Positions 35,431-44,429 are shown, counted from the stretch's first letter. The stretch is 64,000 nt of DNA from Bradyrhizobium prioriisuperbiae (GCF_032397745.1 NZ_CP135921.1:620001-684000); one strand, 5' to 3'. A program made the numbers and translations. The notes: generated by a model not told the origin, from the sequence alone.

Positions 35431-36039
35431 CTAGGGGTCGCTGCCATTGTCCCCGTTCGACGCAAATCCCTTGGCCTGCATCGCCAGATGAATCTTGTTC
35501 TGAAACGACGAGTCGCGGTCCTTCACGAGCAGTCCCGCATTATCCGCCACCGCGTCGCACAGTGCCTCGACCCAGGGCTGGTCCGCCTTGGCGAAATCGC
35601 TCAGCACGTGGCCGTGCACCAGTTCCTTGACGCCCGGATGACCGATGCCGAGCCGCACCCGGCGATAGTCGTTGCCGACGTGCGCCGAGATCGAACGAAG
35701 ACCGTTATGCCCGGCGATGCCGCCGCCGACCTTCACGCGAACTTTTGCGGACGGCAGCTCCAGTTCGTCGTGGAACACGGAGATATCGCCGAGGTCGAGT
35801 TTGAAGAAATTGACCGCCTCGCCCACCGCACGCCCGGACTCGTTCATGTAGGTCATGGGCTTGAGCAGGATGACGCGTTCGCCGTCGAGCGTGCCTTCGG
35901 AGGTCTCGCCCTGAAAGCGACGGCGCCACGGTGCAAAACCGTGACGCCGCGCAATCGTCTCGATGGCCATGAACCCGATATTGTGTCGGTTGCGCTGGTG
36001 CTTCGATCCGGGATTGCCCAGTCCGACGAACAGGCGCAT
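35431..36039 (-). CDS. pth: peptidyl-tRNA hydrolase
   Basis: The 202-residue protein has the catalytic set: [19 protein letters not shown] (Asn and His), VFHDELELP (Asp) and [13 protein letters not shown]. It recycles peptidyl-tRNAs dropped during translation. It is 18 bp downstream of rplY, so they are co-transcribed. The lysine/serine-rich C-terminus is slightly longer than in E. coli, which is common in the order. Confidence 0.97.
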   Translation of the reverse strand: MRLFVGLGNPGSKHQRNRHNIGFMAIETIARRHGFAPWRRRFQGETSEGTLDGERVILLKPMTYMNESGRAVGEAVNFFKLDLGDISVFHDELELPSAKVRVKVGGGIAGHNGLRSISAHVGNDYRRVRLGIGHPGVKELVHGHVLSDFAKADQPWVEALCDAVADNAGLLVKDRDSSFQNKIHLAMQAKGFASNGDNGSDP

Positions 36040-36057
36040 GGCACTCGGGTCCGTGGC

Positions 36058-36807
36058 TTACTTCTTGGCCGCGGGAGCCTTCGCAGCGGCAGCAGGCGCC
36101 TTTGCACCAGCCGCAGGCGCCTTCGCACCAGCCGCAGGCGCCTTCGCACCGGCCGCAGGAGCAGCAGCGCCAGCCGCGGGAGCAGCACCGGCCGCAGGCG
36201 CAGCTGCGCCCTCCGCTCCAGCAGGCTTGGCTTCTTCGCCATAGCCCGACGGCGGCACGACGGTGACCAGCGTCTGGTCGTCACGCGAGAGCGCCTTGAC
36301 GCCCTTGGGCAACTGCACCTCGCTCAGATGGATCGAGTTGTTGATTTCGAGCTTGCTGACATCGACTTCGATGAACTGCGGAATGTGCTCGACATCGGCT
36401 TCCACCTCGACGGTGTGGTTGACGATGTTGACCGTGCCGCCACGCTTCACGCCCGGCGAGGATTCTGCGCCGGTCACATGCAGCGGAATGCTGACGCGGA
36501 TGGTCGCACCTTCGCCGAGGCGGAGGAAGTCGACATGGATCGGGAAATCCTTCACCGGATCGAGCGCGAAGTCGCGCGGAATCACGCGGTGCTTCTTGCC
36601 CTCGAGATCGATGTTGTAAATCGTGGTGAGGAAGTGACCGGCGAAAATGCTCGCACGCAGAGCCTTGTCGTCGAGCGAGATGGTTACGGGGGCCTGATTG
36701 TCACCATAGATCACGGCTGGCACGCGGCCAGCTCGGCGTTCTGCGCGGGCGGCCCCCTTGCCGGCCTTCGGACGCGCGGTCGCCTTCAATTCCTTGACGG
36801 TCGCCAT
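36058..36807 (-). CDS. rplY: 50S ribosomal protein L25, Ctc form, with Ala/Pro repeat tail
   Basis: The 249-residue protein has an N-terminal L25 5S-rRNA-binding domain (MATVKELKATARPKAGKGAA...RVPAVIYGD) and the C-terminal TL5/Ctc beta domain ending in VVPPSGYGEE. An unusual tail of about 55 residues rich in Ala, Pro, Gly and Lys follows and contains a 7-residue repeat. The ATG at 36807 fits the family, and the longer open frame upstream does not. It heads the pth-ychF operon. Confidence 0.95.
   Translation of the reverse strand: MATVKELKATARPKAGKGAARAERRAGRVPAVIYGDNQAPVTISLDDKALRASIFAGHFLTTIYNIDLEGKKHRVIPRDFALDPVKDFPIHVDFLRLGEGATIRVSIPLHVTGAESSPGVKRGGTVNIVNHTVEVEADVEHIPQFIEVDVSKLEINNSIHLSEVQLPKGVKALSRDDQTLVTVVPPSGYGEEAKPAGAEGAAAPAAGAAPAAGAAAPAAGAKAPAAGAKAPAAGAKAPAAAAKAPAAKK
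36092..36154. repeat. three tandem 21-bp units in the rplY tail
   Basis: Three in-frame 21-bp units start at 36092, 36113 and 36134, differ by only two substitutions, and encode the heptad A-A-G-A-K-A-P in rotation. Partial units follow. The in-frame length and near identity suggest recent slippage. Confidence 0.9.
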
Positions 36808-37054
36808 TGTTTCAGTCCTTGGTTTCGAGCGCATTCCAGGCAGCACGGGTGTCGATCCGCACGACAAAAACACGTTCATTTTCAAAAAGTTAAAGGCCGC
36901 ACCGCGGCCCGTTCAAATGCCTGCCACAAGCCTCCAGGGGTGCGGGGGTGGCAGACGGGGCCGGTCATAGCCCCAAAGGGCTGGAAAAACAAGGAAAGAC
37001 GGGCGATTTTCTCTCGTCGAGCGCCCTAACCATTGCCATCATTCATCGACCCTA

Positions 37055-37074
37055 TTAGATGCACGTGCAACTAA
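37055..37074. promoter_or_regulatory. 20-bp palindromic operator upstream of the TctC gene
   Basis: TTAGATGCACGTGCAACTAA is palindromic at all positions except one central-arm pair. The TTAG-TTGC-GCAA-CTAA style is typical of MarR-family operators. It lies 60 bp before the TctC ATG. No MarR gene is adjacent, so the regulator is unknown. Confidence 0.5.
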
Positions 37075-37134
37075 TTTGAGCCGGCCGGCCTTGAATCGGC
37101 AGTCAGACACAATTTTCCCGGGAGGATTTTTAAG

Positions 37135-38115
37135 ATGCTCAGCCGCCGCACGTTTATGACCGCCGCAGCAGGCCTGGCCGTCACCGCCATGCCGCGCCAC
37201 AGCCTTGCCGCCGAGAGCTGGCCCACCCGGCCGGTGCGCCTGATCGTTCCCTATGCCGCGGGGGGCGGCACCGACTTCTTCGCCCGCCTCGCCAGTGCCG
37301 GCATGAGCACAACACTCGGCCAGCAGATCGTGGTGGAAAACCGCCCCGGCGCCGGCACCAATATCGGCGCCGAGGCCGCCGCCAAGGCCGAGCCGGACGG
37401 CTACACCTTCCTGCTCGGCGACACCTCGACCTATGCGTCGAACCGCACGCTCTATCAAAAGCTGAATTACGACTCCCAGAAGGACCTCGCGCCGGTGACG
37501 CTGACCGGCCGCTTTGCCGTGGTGCTCCTGGTCAACACCGAAAAACTCAATGTCGGATCGGCCAAGGAGCTGATTGCGGAAGCAAAAAAGAAGCCCGGCA
37601 GCATCGACTACGCCAGCGCCGGTGTCGGCTCGCCGTTTCACCTCGCCGCCGAACTGTTCGCACAGAGCGCCGACATCAAACTCAACCACGTGCCCTACAA
37701 GGGCGCGGGCCCGGCTCTGCAGGATCTGGCCGGCGGCCAGATCGGCATGATGTTTGTCGATTTCGCATCCGCGCGGGCGCAGCTCAAGCTTCCCGGGATC
37801 AAGGCGATCGCGGTGTGTTCGCCGGCGGAGTTCTATGGCCTGCCCGGCGTACCGCCGCTGTCGGCCGACGTGCCCGACTACGAGGCCTGGGCATGGCAGG
37901 GTTTTTCCGCGCCTTCAAAAACGCCGCCGGAGATCATAGAGAAGTTTCGTGGGGCTTATCTTGCGGCCATCGAAAGCCGCGAGACCCGCCAGAAGATCAT
38001 CGACGCCGGCATCGACATGCTGCAGACCACGCCGAAGGAAATGGCTGACTACATCGCCTCCGAGAGCGCGAAGTGGGAAAAGGTGATCAAGACCGCCGGC
38101 ATCAAGATGGATTAG
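37135..38115 (+). CDS. TctC/Bug-type substrate-binding protein of a tripartite tricarboxylate transport family
   Basis: The 326-residue protein has a signal sequence with a twin arginine (SRRTFMTAAAGLAVTA) and the mature start SWPTRPVRLIVPYAAGGGTDFFAR, the Bug-family opening. ENRPGAGTNIGAEAAAKAEPDGYT, VPYKGAGPALQDL and DFASARAQ complete the ligand site. GGGAGGA lies 9 nt before the ATG. No TctA/TctB membrane subunits are nearby, as is common for orphan Bug receptors. The ligand, a carboxylate, is not predictable. Confidence 0.93.
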   Translation: MLSRRTFMTAAAGLAVTAMPRHSLAAESWPTRPVRLIVPYAAGGGTDFFARLASAGMSTTLGQQIVVENRPGAGTNIGAEAAAKAEPDGYTFLLGDTSTYASNRTLYQKLNYDSQKDLAPVTLTGRFAVVLLVNTEKLNVGSAKELIAEAKKKPGSIDYASAGVGSPFHLAAELFAQSADIKLNHVPYKGAGPALQDLAGGQIGMMFVDFASARAQLKLPGIKAIAVCSPAEFYGLPGVPPLSADVPDYEAWAWQGFSAPSKTPPEIIEKFRGAYLAAIESRETRQKIIDAGIDMLQTTPKEMADYIASESAKWEKVIKTAGIKMD

Positions 38116-38200
38116 TCAATTGCCTCGGCTCGGCGGCGGCGCGAGCCACTCTCGCGCCTGCCGTTGGCGAGCCGCCACAATCGCTTCGCGATCGCCGCGG

Positions 38201-38899
38201 TTAAGTCTTCGCTTTACGCGGATGGATGGTCTCGCCGCGAGCCAGCATCGCCACAAAAACCGCGATCCGCTGCGCCCGCGTCTCCGGTTTCCTTGCGGTG
38301 TGAATGCGATACAGCACCGCATAACGGTTGGTGCCGTCGAGCCCCTCGAAGAAGGCCCTGGCCTTCCTGTTTTTCGCCAGGGCCGCGGCAAGATCGTCCG
38401 GGACGGCGGCTTTGCTCGCTGGTGCGTAAGCCTGCTCCCAGCGCCCATCGGCCTTGGCGAGATCGATCTGCTGTTGACCCGCAGGCCTCATCTCCCTCTG
38501 CGCGATCAGCTCCAGCGCACGATCGCGATTTTTCTCCGACCATCTGCTGTTGGATTTGCGCGGCGTGAAGCGGATCAGCCACCAGTCAGCATCGAACGCA
38601 CTGAGCTGGCCGTCGATCCAGCCATGACACAGGGCACTGTCGATCGCCTGCTGCCGCGAGACGCTGTCAGTCCCCGCGGATGCCTTCGCCAGCTTCAGCC
38701 AAACGCCCGGAGATGCCGCTGATTGTGCCGCAAGCCATGTCGCCCAGGCCAGTTGCGACTTGAAGGCACGCACAGGAAGTTCGCGCGCGGTAGCTTTCAA
38801 AGAGGCCCTCTGCGCGGGAGCTTTCTGCACGGAGGTCTTCCTCACAGAAGTCCTCTTCGCGGAGGCCTTGCTCCTGGTGGCTTTGCCGGACGCAGGCAT
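38201..38899 (-). CDS. YdeI/OmpD-associated family protein
   Basis: The 232-residue protein has the conserved core of this family: SRQQAIDSALCHGWIDGQL, RFTPRKSNSRWSEKNRDRALELI and the C-terminal helix RYAVLYRIHTARKPETRAQRI. Residues 1-40 form a Lys/Ala/Ser-rich low-complexity extension that is absent from most homologues and may bind nucleic acid. The biochemical function of the family is unsettled. Its start overlaps the ubiK stop, so the two are translationally coupled. Confidence 0.9.
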   Translation of the reverse strand: MPASGKATRSKASAKRTSVRKTSVQKAPAQRASLKATARELPVRAFKSQLAWATWLAAQSAASPGVWLKLAKASAGTDSVSRQQAIDSALCHGWIDGQLSAFDADWWLIRFTPRKSNSRWSEKNRDRALELIAQREMRPAGQQQIDLAKADGRWEQAYAPASKAAVPDDLAAALAKNRKARAFFEGLDGTNRYAVLYRIHTARKPETRAQRIAVFVAMLARGETIHPRKAKT

Positions 38900-39162
38900 C
38901 AGGTCTCGGCGACCGGGCCCGCCTTCTTCTCGAGCTTCTCGATGCGGGCCTTCAGCGCCTCGTTCTCTTCGCGGGCGAGCCGGGCCATCTCCTTGACGGC
39001 CTCGAACTCCTCGCGCTTGATAAGATCGAGATCACGCAGCACGCGCTCCGCCTGGTGGCGCACCGCGCCCTCCACCTCGCGCTTGACACCCTGGGCGGCG
39101 CCGGCTGCATCGTTCATCAGCCGGGCGATTTCGTCAAAGAACCGGTTGGTGGTCTGGGTCAT
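38899..39162 (-). CDS. UbiK-type (BMFP/YqiC) accessory factor
   Basis: The 87-residue protein matches the membrane-fusogenic/UbiK family: NRFFDEIARLMNDAAGAAQGVKREVE and then a C-terminal coiled coil FEAVKEMARLAREENEALKARIEKLEKK. UbiK supports the ubiquinone biosynthesis complex in proteobacteria. The ATG at 39162 has GGAG 8 nt upstream. It is coupled to the downstream YdeI-like gene by a TGATG overlap. Confidence 0.88.
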   Translation of the reverse strand: MTQTTNRFFDEIARLMNDAAGAAQGVKREVEGAVRHQAERVLRDLDLIKREEFEAVKEMARLAREENEALKARIEKLEKKAGPVAET

Positions 39163-39353
39163 CGCGGGATCTCCGTGGCGTCTAGGCAGCAAGTGGCTGC
39201 TTTCGGAAGCAAAATGGCGACGATGGCGGCTTACCGCAAGCCGGATTTTTCGTCGGACCGGCTATAATCCCGAAAGGGCGCGTGGTCACACTTTCGCACG
39301 CGCGCTCTGTTATGGTCGAAAGACCCCTGCCAGCAAGAACAGAAGTGCCCCCC

Positions 39354-40094
39354 ATGATCGAACGCCAGATCGACATCCCGGCCAAGGACGGCCGGATCAC
39401 GACTTTCATCGTGCATCCCGAACGCGACGGCCCGCATCCGGTGCTGCTGTTCTACATGGATGCCCCCGGCATCCGCGAGGAGCTTCGGGACATGGCCCGC
39501 CGCTTCGCCGCAGTCGGCTATTATGTGATGCTACCGAACCTCTATTATCGCGCCGGCGTGATGGAACTGGGACCGCTGCCGCGCGATCCGGACGCCCCCG
39601 AGCGTAAGCGCATGTTCGAGCTGATGGCCTCCATCAACATTGCAATGGTGATGGAGGATACCGACGCCCTGCTCGACTTCGTCGACGCCGACACGGCAGC
39701 GCTGAAGACACCGATCGGCACCGTCGGCTATTGCATGAGCGGCCGCTATGCCCTGAGCGCGGCGGTGCGCTACCCGGACCGGGTGGCGGCTGCCGCCTCG
39801 ATCTACGGCACCCACCTGATGACCGATCAGCCCGATAGCCCGCATGTGACGGCGCGGCGGGCGAAGGCCGAACTCTACGTCGCCTGCGCCGAAATCGATC
39901 ACTATGTCCCGCTCGAGATGGTCGCCCCGCTGCGCGATGCCCTGCGCGACAGTGGCGCCAACGCCGAAGTCGAGCTTTATCCCGCCGTCGAACACGGCTT
40001 TGCGTTTCCGGCCCGCCCGGTGTTCAACAAAGATGCTGCGGAACGGCACTGGGAGCGGCTGTTCGCGCTTTACCGGCGGCGGCTGAAGTCATAA
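39354..40094 (+). CDS. dienelactone hydrolase family protein
   Basis: The 246-residue protein carries the dienelactone-hydrolase triad: a nucleophilic Cys in GYCMSGR near residue 124, Asp in ACAEIDHYVP near 180 and His in EHGFAFP near 211. It is cytoplasmic. Family members open lactones in aromatic catabolism or act on general esters. No aromatic pathway genes are close. The ATG at 39354 gives the family N-terminus IERQIDIPAKDG. An in-frame extension begins at 39282. Confidence 0.9.
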   Translation: MIERQIDIPAKDGRITTFIVHPERDGPHPVLLFYMDAPGIREELRDMARRFAAVGYYVMLPNLYYRAGVMELGPLPRDPDAPERKRMFELMASINIAMVMEDTDALLDFVDADTAALKTPIGTVGYCMSGRYALSAAVRYPDRVAAAASIYGTHLMTDQPDSPHVTARRAKAELYVACAEIDHYVPLEMVAPLRDALRDSGANAEVELYPAVEHGFAFPARPVFNKDAAERHWERLFALYRRRLKS

Positions 40095-40101
40095 ACGTAT
40101 A

Positions 40102-40144
40102 GCGTTTTCCGGCGAAGTGGAGACCGGTTCGCTGCAGAAAACGC
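40102..40144. repeat. dispersed palindromic repeat between the dienelactone hydrolase gene and lgt
   Basis: Arms GCGTTTTC / GAAAACGC enclose an inner GCGAA / TTCGC pair. The GCGTTTTC...GCGAAGTGG...ACCGGTTCGC...GAAAACGC order is one I recognise from many intergenic regions of Bradyrhizobium-type genomes. Confidence 0.75.
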
Positions 40145-40158
40145 GCCAAACAACGAAT

Positions 40159-40222
40159 CTAGGGCTTATTCCGCTCTGACGCCTGACAAGATTCGATTCA
40201 AGCCGAGCGGAATAAGCCCTAG
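40159..40222. repeat. 18-bp perfect inverted repeat abutting the lgt start codon
   Basis: CTAGGGCTTATTCCGCTC (40159-40176) and its exact reverse complement (40205-40222) flank a 28-nt loop. The right arm ends 3 bp before the lgt ATG. It may be a second dispersed element inserted beside the first. Confidence 0.85.
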
Positions 40223-40225
40223 CAC

Positions 40226-41080
40226 ATGTTCGCCATTGCCTTTCCGGTGTTCGACCCGATCGCGGTCAGTTTCGGACCGTTCGCCATCCGCTGGTACGCG
40301 CTCGCCTATATTGGCGGCATCGTGCTGGGCTGGATCTATGCCCGCGCCATCATCCGCGACGGCAGACTTTGGGGCGGCACCTCGCCGATCAGCCTGCTCG
40401 ATATGGACGATTTCATCCTGTGGGTGACGTTCGGCATCATCCTCGGCGGCCGCACCGGCTATGTGCTGTTCTACAACCTCGATTATTTCGTGCAGCATCC
40501 GGCCGAGATCATCGAATTGTGGAAAGGCGGCATGTCGTTCCACGGCGGTTTCCTCGGCTGCGTGGCGGCCGTGCTGCTGTTCGGCTGGCGGCGCAAGGTG
40601 TCGGTTTTGTCACTCGGCGACATCACCTGTGCCGTGGGTCCGATCGGCCTGTTGCTGGGACGCATTGCCAATTTCATCAATGGCGAGCTGTGGGGCCGCG
40701 CGGCCGATGTGCCCTGGGCCATGGTGTTTCCGACCGGTGGGCCGGTTCCGCGGCATCCCAGCCAGCTCTATGAGGCAACGCTGGAAGGCGTGCTGCTGTT
40801 CATCGTGCTGGCGCTGATGATCCGGGCCGGCGCACTGAGGCGGCCGGGATTTATTATCGGCAGTTTCGCCACGCTTTATGGCATTGCCCGCATCACCGGC
40901 GAGTTCTTTCGTGAGCCCGATCCCCAGCTCGGATTTTTGTGGGGCGGGCTGACCATGGGTATGGTGCTGTCGGTGCCGATGATTGTTGCCGGGGTTTGCT
41001 TCCTCGTGGCGGCATGGCGCCGCCAACCTGTCTCTTCCATCCAGGCACCCGCGAACCAGGTGTCCATTAACCAGGGCTGA
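40226..41080 (+). CDS. lgt: prolipoprotein diacylglyceryl transferase
   Basis: The 284-residue inner-membrane protein has seven helices and the Lgt signature [14 protein letters not shown] near residue 149, plus HPSQLYEA. It transfers diacylglycerol to the lipobox cysteine of prolipoproteins and is normally essential. The start [21 protein letters not shown] fits the family. The ATG has no purine-rich ribosome-binding site, because the bases before it belong to an inverted repeat. midA and pgeF follow without gaps. Confidence 0.96.
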   Translation: MFAIAFPVFDPIAVSFGPFAIRWYALAYIGGIVLGWIYARAIIRDGRLWGGTSPISLLDMDDFILWVTFGIILGGRTGYVLFYNLDYFVQHPAEIIELWKGGMSFHGGFLGCVAAVLLFGWRRKVSVLSLGDITCAVGPIGLLLGRIANFINGELWGRAADVPWAMVFPTGGPVPRHPSQLYEATLEGVLLFIVLALMIRAGALRRPGFIIGSFATLYGIARITGEFFREPDPQLGFLWGGLTMGMVLSVPMIVAGVCFLVAAWRRQPVSSIQAPANQVSINQG

Positions 41081-41082
41081 TC

Positions 41083-42264
41083 GTGATCCCGACCTCGCCA
41101 CTCGAGGCTGACATCCGCAAGCTGATCAGGTCCACCGGGCCAATGCCGGTGTGGCGCTACATGCAGCTGTGCCTGACCCATCACGAGCACGGCTACTACA
41201 TCGCGCGCGATCCGCTGGGACGCGAAGGCGATTTCGTCACCGCGCCGGAAGTCAGCCAGATGTTCGGCGAATTGCTCGGGCTATGGGCAGCCTCGGTCTG
41301 GAAGGCGATTGGCGCGCCGGACACCATCCGGCTGATCGAACTCGGGCCCGGCCGTGGCACGCTGATGATGGACGCGCTGCGCGCGATCCGGATCGTGCCG
41401 CCGTTCCACGCCGCTTGTCATGTGCACATGGTGGAAATCAATGCGGCGCTGCGCGAAAAGCAGGTTGCGGCATTGGCCGGCACCAGGAACGTCCATTGGC
41501 ACGACGGCATCGACGACGTGCCGGAAGGCCCGTCGATCATTTTCGCCAACGAATATGTCGACGTGCTGCCGATCCACCAGATGGTCCGCCGGGAAACCGG
41601 CTGGCACGAGCGCGTAATCGAGATCGACGCCGCCGATCGGCTGGCGTTCGGCGCCTCTGCTGAGCCGATGTCCCGGTTCGACCTTTTGCTGCCGCCCCTG
41701 GTCCGCGCCGCGCCGGTCGGCGCCGTGTTCGAATGGCGGCCGAACACCGAGATCATGAAGATCACCAGCCGCGTACGCGCCTTCGGCGGCGCCGCGCTGA
41801 TCATCGACTATGGTCATCTGCGCAGCGATGCCGGCGATACGTTTCAGGCCATCGCCAAACATAGTTTCACCGACCCGCTGAAGAACGCCGGACTGTCCGA
41901 TGTCACGGCCCATGTCGACTTCCAGGCCATGGCCCATGCAGTTGAGGATATCGGCGGCCGGGTACACGGCCCGATCGAGCAAGGCGCTTTCCTGCGCCGG
42001 CTCGGGATCGAGACCCGCGCCGTCACGCTGATGTCGAAGGCGACGCCGCAGGTCTCGGAAGACATCGCCAGCGGGCTGAAGCGCCTCACCGATTCGGGCC
42101 GCGGCGGGATGGGGTCACTGTTCAAAGTGCTCGGCGTCTCGCACCCTTCGATGGCCGAACTCGCCGGCCTGACCGACCAGCCTGCTGCCCCCGGGCCGAG
42201 CGTCGCTATCGACACCGAAGCGGACGACACACCTCACCAGGAATCGGAAGAAGATTCGGAATGA
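41083..42264 (+). CDS. MidA/NDUFAF7-type SAM-dependent methyltransferase
   Basis: The 393-residue protein is of the class I SAM methyltransferase family homologous to NDUFAF7, which methylates an arginine of complex I subunit NDUFS2. It has MQLCLTHHEHGYYIARDPLGREGDFVTAPEVSQMFGE, motif I LIELGPGRGTLMMD and FANEYVDVLPIHQ. The GTG start at 41083 lies 2 nt after the lgt stop. It overlaps pgeF by 4 bp. A role in complex I assembly is inferred from the family. Confidence 0.9.
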   Translation: MIPTSPLEADIRKLIRSTGPMPVWRYMQLCLTHHEHGYYIARDPLGREGDFVTAPEVSQMFGELLGLWAASVWKAIGAPDTIRLIELGPGRGTLMMDALRAIRIVPPFHAACHVHMVEINAALREKQVAALAGTRNVHWHDGIDDVPEGPSIIFANEYVDVLPIHQMVRRETGWHERVIEIDAADRLAFGASAEPMSRFDLLLPPLVRAAPVGAVFEWRPNTEIMKITSRVRAFGGAALIIDYGHLRSDAGDTFQAIAKHSFTDPLKNAGLSDVTAHVDFQAMAHAVEDIGGRVHGPIEQGAFLRRLGIETRAVTLMSKATPQVSEDIASGLKRLTDSGRGGMGSLFKVLGVSHPSMAELAGLTDQPAAPGPSVAIDTEADDTPHQESEEDSE

Positions 42265-43028
42265 CCCTCACCTCGCCGCTGCTGTCAGCTGTTCCCGGCC
42301 TGCGTCATGCTTTCTTCACCCGTGAGGGCGGTGTGTCGAACGGCATCTACGCCAGCCTCAATGGCGGCCTCGGATCAAACGACGATCAGACCCATGTCGC
42401 TGAAAACCGCCGCCGCATGGCCGAGACGCTGGGGGTCGCGCCATCGCACTTTCTCACTGCTTATCAAGTGCACTCGCCCGATGTCGCTGTCGTCACTGAA
42501 CCATGGACCCCTGAGAGCCGGCCAAAGGTCGATGCCATCGTCACCGCAACGCCGGGCCTGGCGCTCGGCGTCTCCGCCGCGGACTGCGGACCGATCCTGT
42601 TTGCGGACGCACAGGCGCGAGTGATCGGCGCCGCCCACGCCGGCTGGCGCGGCGCCTTCATGGGCGTGCTGGAATCCACCCTTGCAGCGATGGAAAAGCT
42701 CGGCGCCGATCGCAGCCGCGTTGTCGCCGCGATCGGGCCCCTGATCCGCCAGCGCAGCTACGAGGTTGGGGAAGAGTTCGTCCATCGCTTCGGCCGCGAT
42801 GATCCGGCCAATGCGCAGTTCTTCGCGCCCTCCGAGCGCACCGGTCACGCCATGTTCGACCTCGCCGGCTATATCCGGATGCGGCTGGAGCGCGCGGGCG
42901 TGCTGCTGATCGACGATCCCGACATCTGCACCTATGAGGACGAACGGTTCTTCAGCTACCGCCGCACCACCCATCGCGGCGAGCCCGACTACGGCCGCCA
43001 CATCCACGCACTGGTGCTGGAAGCCTAA
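42261..43028 (+). CDS. pgeF: multicopper-oxidase-like laccase-domain protein PgeF (YfiH family)
   Basis: The 255-residue protein has the zinc/purine-nucleoside site of the family: the His in YQVHSPDV, Cys in SAADCGPILFAD and His in GAAHAGWRGAF. It ends in the conserved DICTYEDERFFSYRR. Family members act as peptidoglycan editing factors and as purine nucleoside phosphorylases/deaminases. The ATGA overlap with midA indicates coupling. It converges on the deaminase gene with only 10 bp between them. Confidence 0.92.
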   Translation: MTLTSPLLSAVPGLRHAFFTREGGVSNGIYASLNGGLGSNDDQTHVAENRRRMAETLGVAPSHFLTAYQVHSPDVAVVTEPWTPESRPKVDAIVTATPGLALGVSAADCGPILFADAQARVIGAAHAGWRGAFMGVLESTLAAMEKLGADRSRVVAAIGPLIRQRSYEVGEEFVHRFGRDDPANAQFFAPSERTGHAMFDLAGYIRMRLERAGVLLIDDPDICTYEDERFFSYRRTTHRGEPDYGRHIHALVLEA

Positions 43029-43038
43029 GCCCGCGACA

Positions 43039-43536
43039 TCACGTCTTCGCCTCGCCATCCCAGAAGCCGGCCTGCAACGCGGCCGCTTCATCGGCCAGCA
43101 GCGGTCCGATCACTTCGACCTTGCGCTGGCCCGCGGCGAACACCACGCGGCAGGGGAGATCCAGGGTCGGATTTTCATCGTGATCGCCGGTTTGCGCTTT
43201 CAGGTCCTTTTCGGTCTGGCCGAACACCACGCGGCCGATCCCCGCCCAGTAGATTGCGCCCGAACACATCGCGCATGGCTCAGCCGATGTGTACAGAGTG
43301 CACTCGGCGAGAAACGGCGGTGGATAGGTCTTCGAGGCACGGGTGGCCAAAAGCCGCTCGGCATGAGCGGTCATGTCACGCCCTTCGGCCGTAAAGCCGT
43401 TGCCCTGCTGCATCAAGACCTTCCCATTTGGATCGACCAGGATCGACCCGAACGGATGATCGCCGCTCTCACGCGCTTTCCGGGCGACGGCGAAGGCCTT
43501 GCGCAGCAGCGCTTCATGATCGAGGTCTGATTTCAT
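43039..43536 (-). CDS. nucleoside/nucleobase deaminase (guanine-deaminase-like, CDA fold)
   Basis: The 165-residue protein has the zinc-deaminase motifs MTAHAERLL (HAE) and SAEPCAMCSGAIYW (PCxxC). Length and C-terminal region (VVFGQTEKDLKAQTGD) are closer to guanine deaminase/GuaD than to TadA. The ATG at 43536 has AAGGA at 8 nt. It starts 11 bp after the ABC permease stop, so it is probably the last gene of the ABC operon, which would tie deamination to the imported compound. Confidence 0.85.
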   Translation of the reverse strand: MKSDLDHEALLRKAFAVARKARESGDHPFGSILVDPNGKVLMQQGNGFTAEGRDMTAHAERLLATRASKTYPPPFLAECTLYTSAEPCAMCSGAIYWAGIGRVVFGQTEKDLKAQTGDHDENPTLDLPCRVVFAAGQRKVEVIGPLLADEAAALQAGFWDGEAKT

Positions 43537-43547
43537 GCCGGTTGTCC

Positions 43548-44429
43548 TTACCGCTCCGATTTCGGCAGCGACCATGGCGCAAACGCCTTCTGAACGAAAC
43601 CGATCAGCCGGAACAGGATCAGGCTGATCGAAACCAGCACGACCAGTCCGGCGAAGGCCGTCGGAATTTTGAAGTAGGATGTCGAGAATGCAATGAAGAA
43701 GCCGAGGCCTTTCTCGGCGGCGACGAACTCGGCAACCACCGCGCCGATCACCGCCAGCGTGGTGGAGATCTTCAGGGCCGAGAACAGATGCGGCAAGGCG
43801 AACGGCAGCCGCACATGCAGGATCTCCCGCCTGCGGCCGGCCCGAAGCGAGCGCGACAGCTCGATCAATTCCTCCGGCGTCGCGAGCAGTCCGGTCACGG
43901 TCGAAACCACAATCGGGAAAAAGGTGATCAGGAACGTGATGACCACGCGCGGCAGGTCCGACGCGCCGAGCGTCACCACGATGATCGGCGCCACCGCGAC
44001 GATCGGCGTCGACTGCACCACTACCAGAATTGGATAGAGCGTGCGTGACAGGAAACGCGAGGTCGCAAGACCGACGGCAAGCGGGACGGCAACCACGATG
44101 GCCAAAGCATATCCCATCAGCGCCACGCGCAAAGTGGCCCAGACGTGCCCCGCCCAGACCGGCAGCGGTGTCGCCAGCAGCGCCGTCACAATCGCACTCG
44201 GTGCAGGCAACAGGAACGACGGCACCGCAAAGATTCGAACGCCGCCCTCCCAGACCAGCAGCAGTCCGACAAACGCAAGCGGCGGCGCGCAGCGATCCAA
44301 CCATCGTACAAGCGTTGCCCAGGCTCCCGTCTTCATGATCCCGGTTGCCGGCGCGCGACGCGCGGCACCCGGCTCATGCGGCAACGGGGCGGCTGAAGAG
44401 ACGCCCGCGGATGTGATTGGCGAGTTCAT
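43548..44429 (-). CDS. ABC transporter permease (NitT/TauT/SsuC family)
   Basis: The 293-residue protein has an N-terminal cytoplasmic segment and six transmembrane helices. The ATPase-docking EAA loop is ELIELSRSLRAGRRREILHVRLPFALPHLF near residues 204-233. The ATG at 44429 has GGAG at 10 nt and overlaps the ATPase gene by 56 bp. A later ATG at 44336 has no ribosome-binding site. With the neighbouring ATPase and receptor it forms an importer whose ligand is unknown. Confidence 0.88.
   Translation of the reverse strand: MNSPITSAGVSSAAPLPHEPGAARRAPATGIMKTGAWATLVRWLDRCAPPLAFVGLLLVWEGGVRIFAVPSFLLPAPSAIVTALLATPLPVWAGHVWATLRVALMGYALAIVVAVPLAVGLATSRFLSRTLYPILVVVQSTPIVAVAPIIVVTLGASDLPRVVITFLITFFPIVVSTVTGLLATPEELIELSRSLRAGRRREILHVRLPFALPHLFSALKISTTLAVIGAVVAEFVAAEKGLGFFIAFSTSYFKIPTAFAGLVVLVSISLILFRLIGFVQKAFAPWSLPKSER

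Noticed and set aside
36092..36154. Tandem 21-bp repeats as a possible CRISPR-like array
   Set aside because: There are no spacers, the units are contiguous and in frame within rplY, and no cas gene is present.
35419..37029. Plus-strand open frame of 536 codons across pth and rplY
   Set aside because: It is antisense to two clear genes, has low-complexity composition and no recognisable domain.
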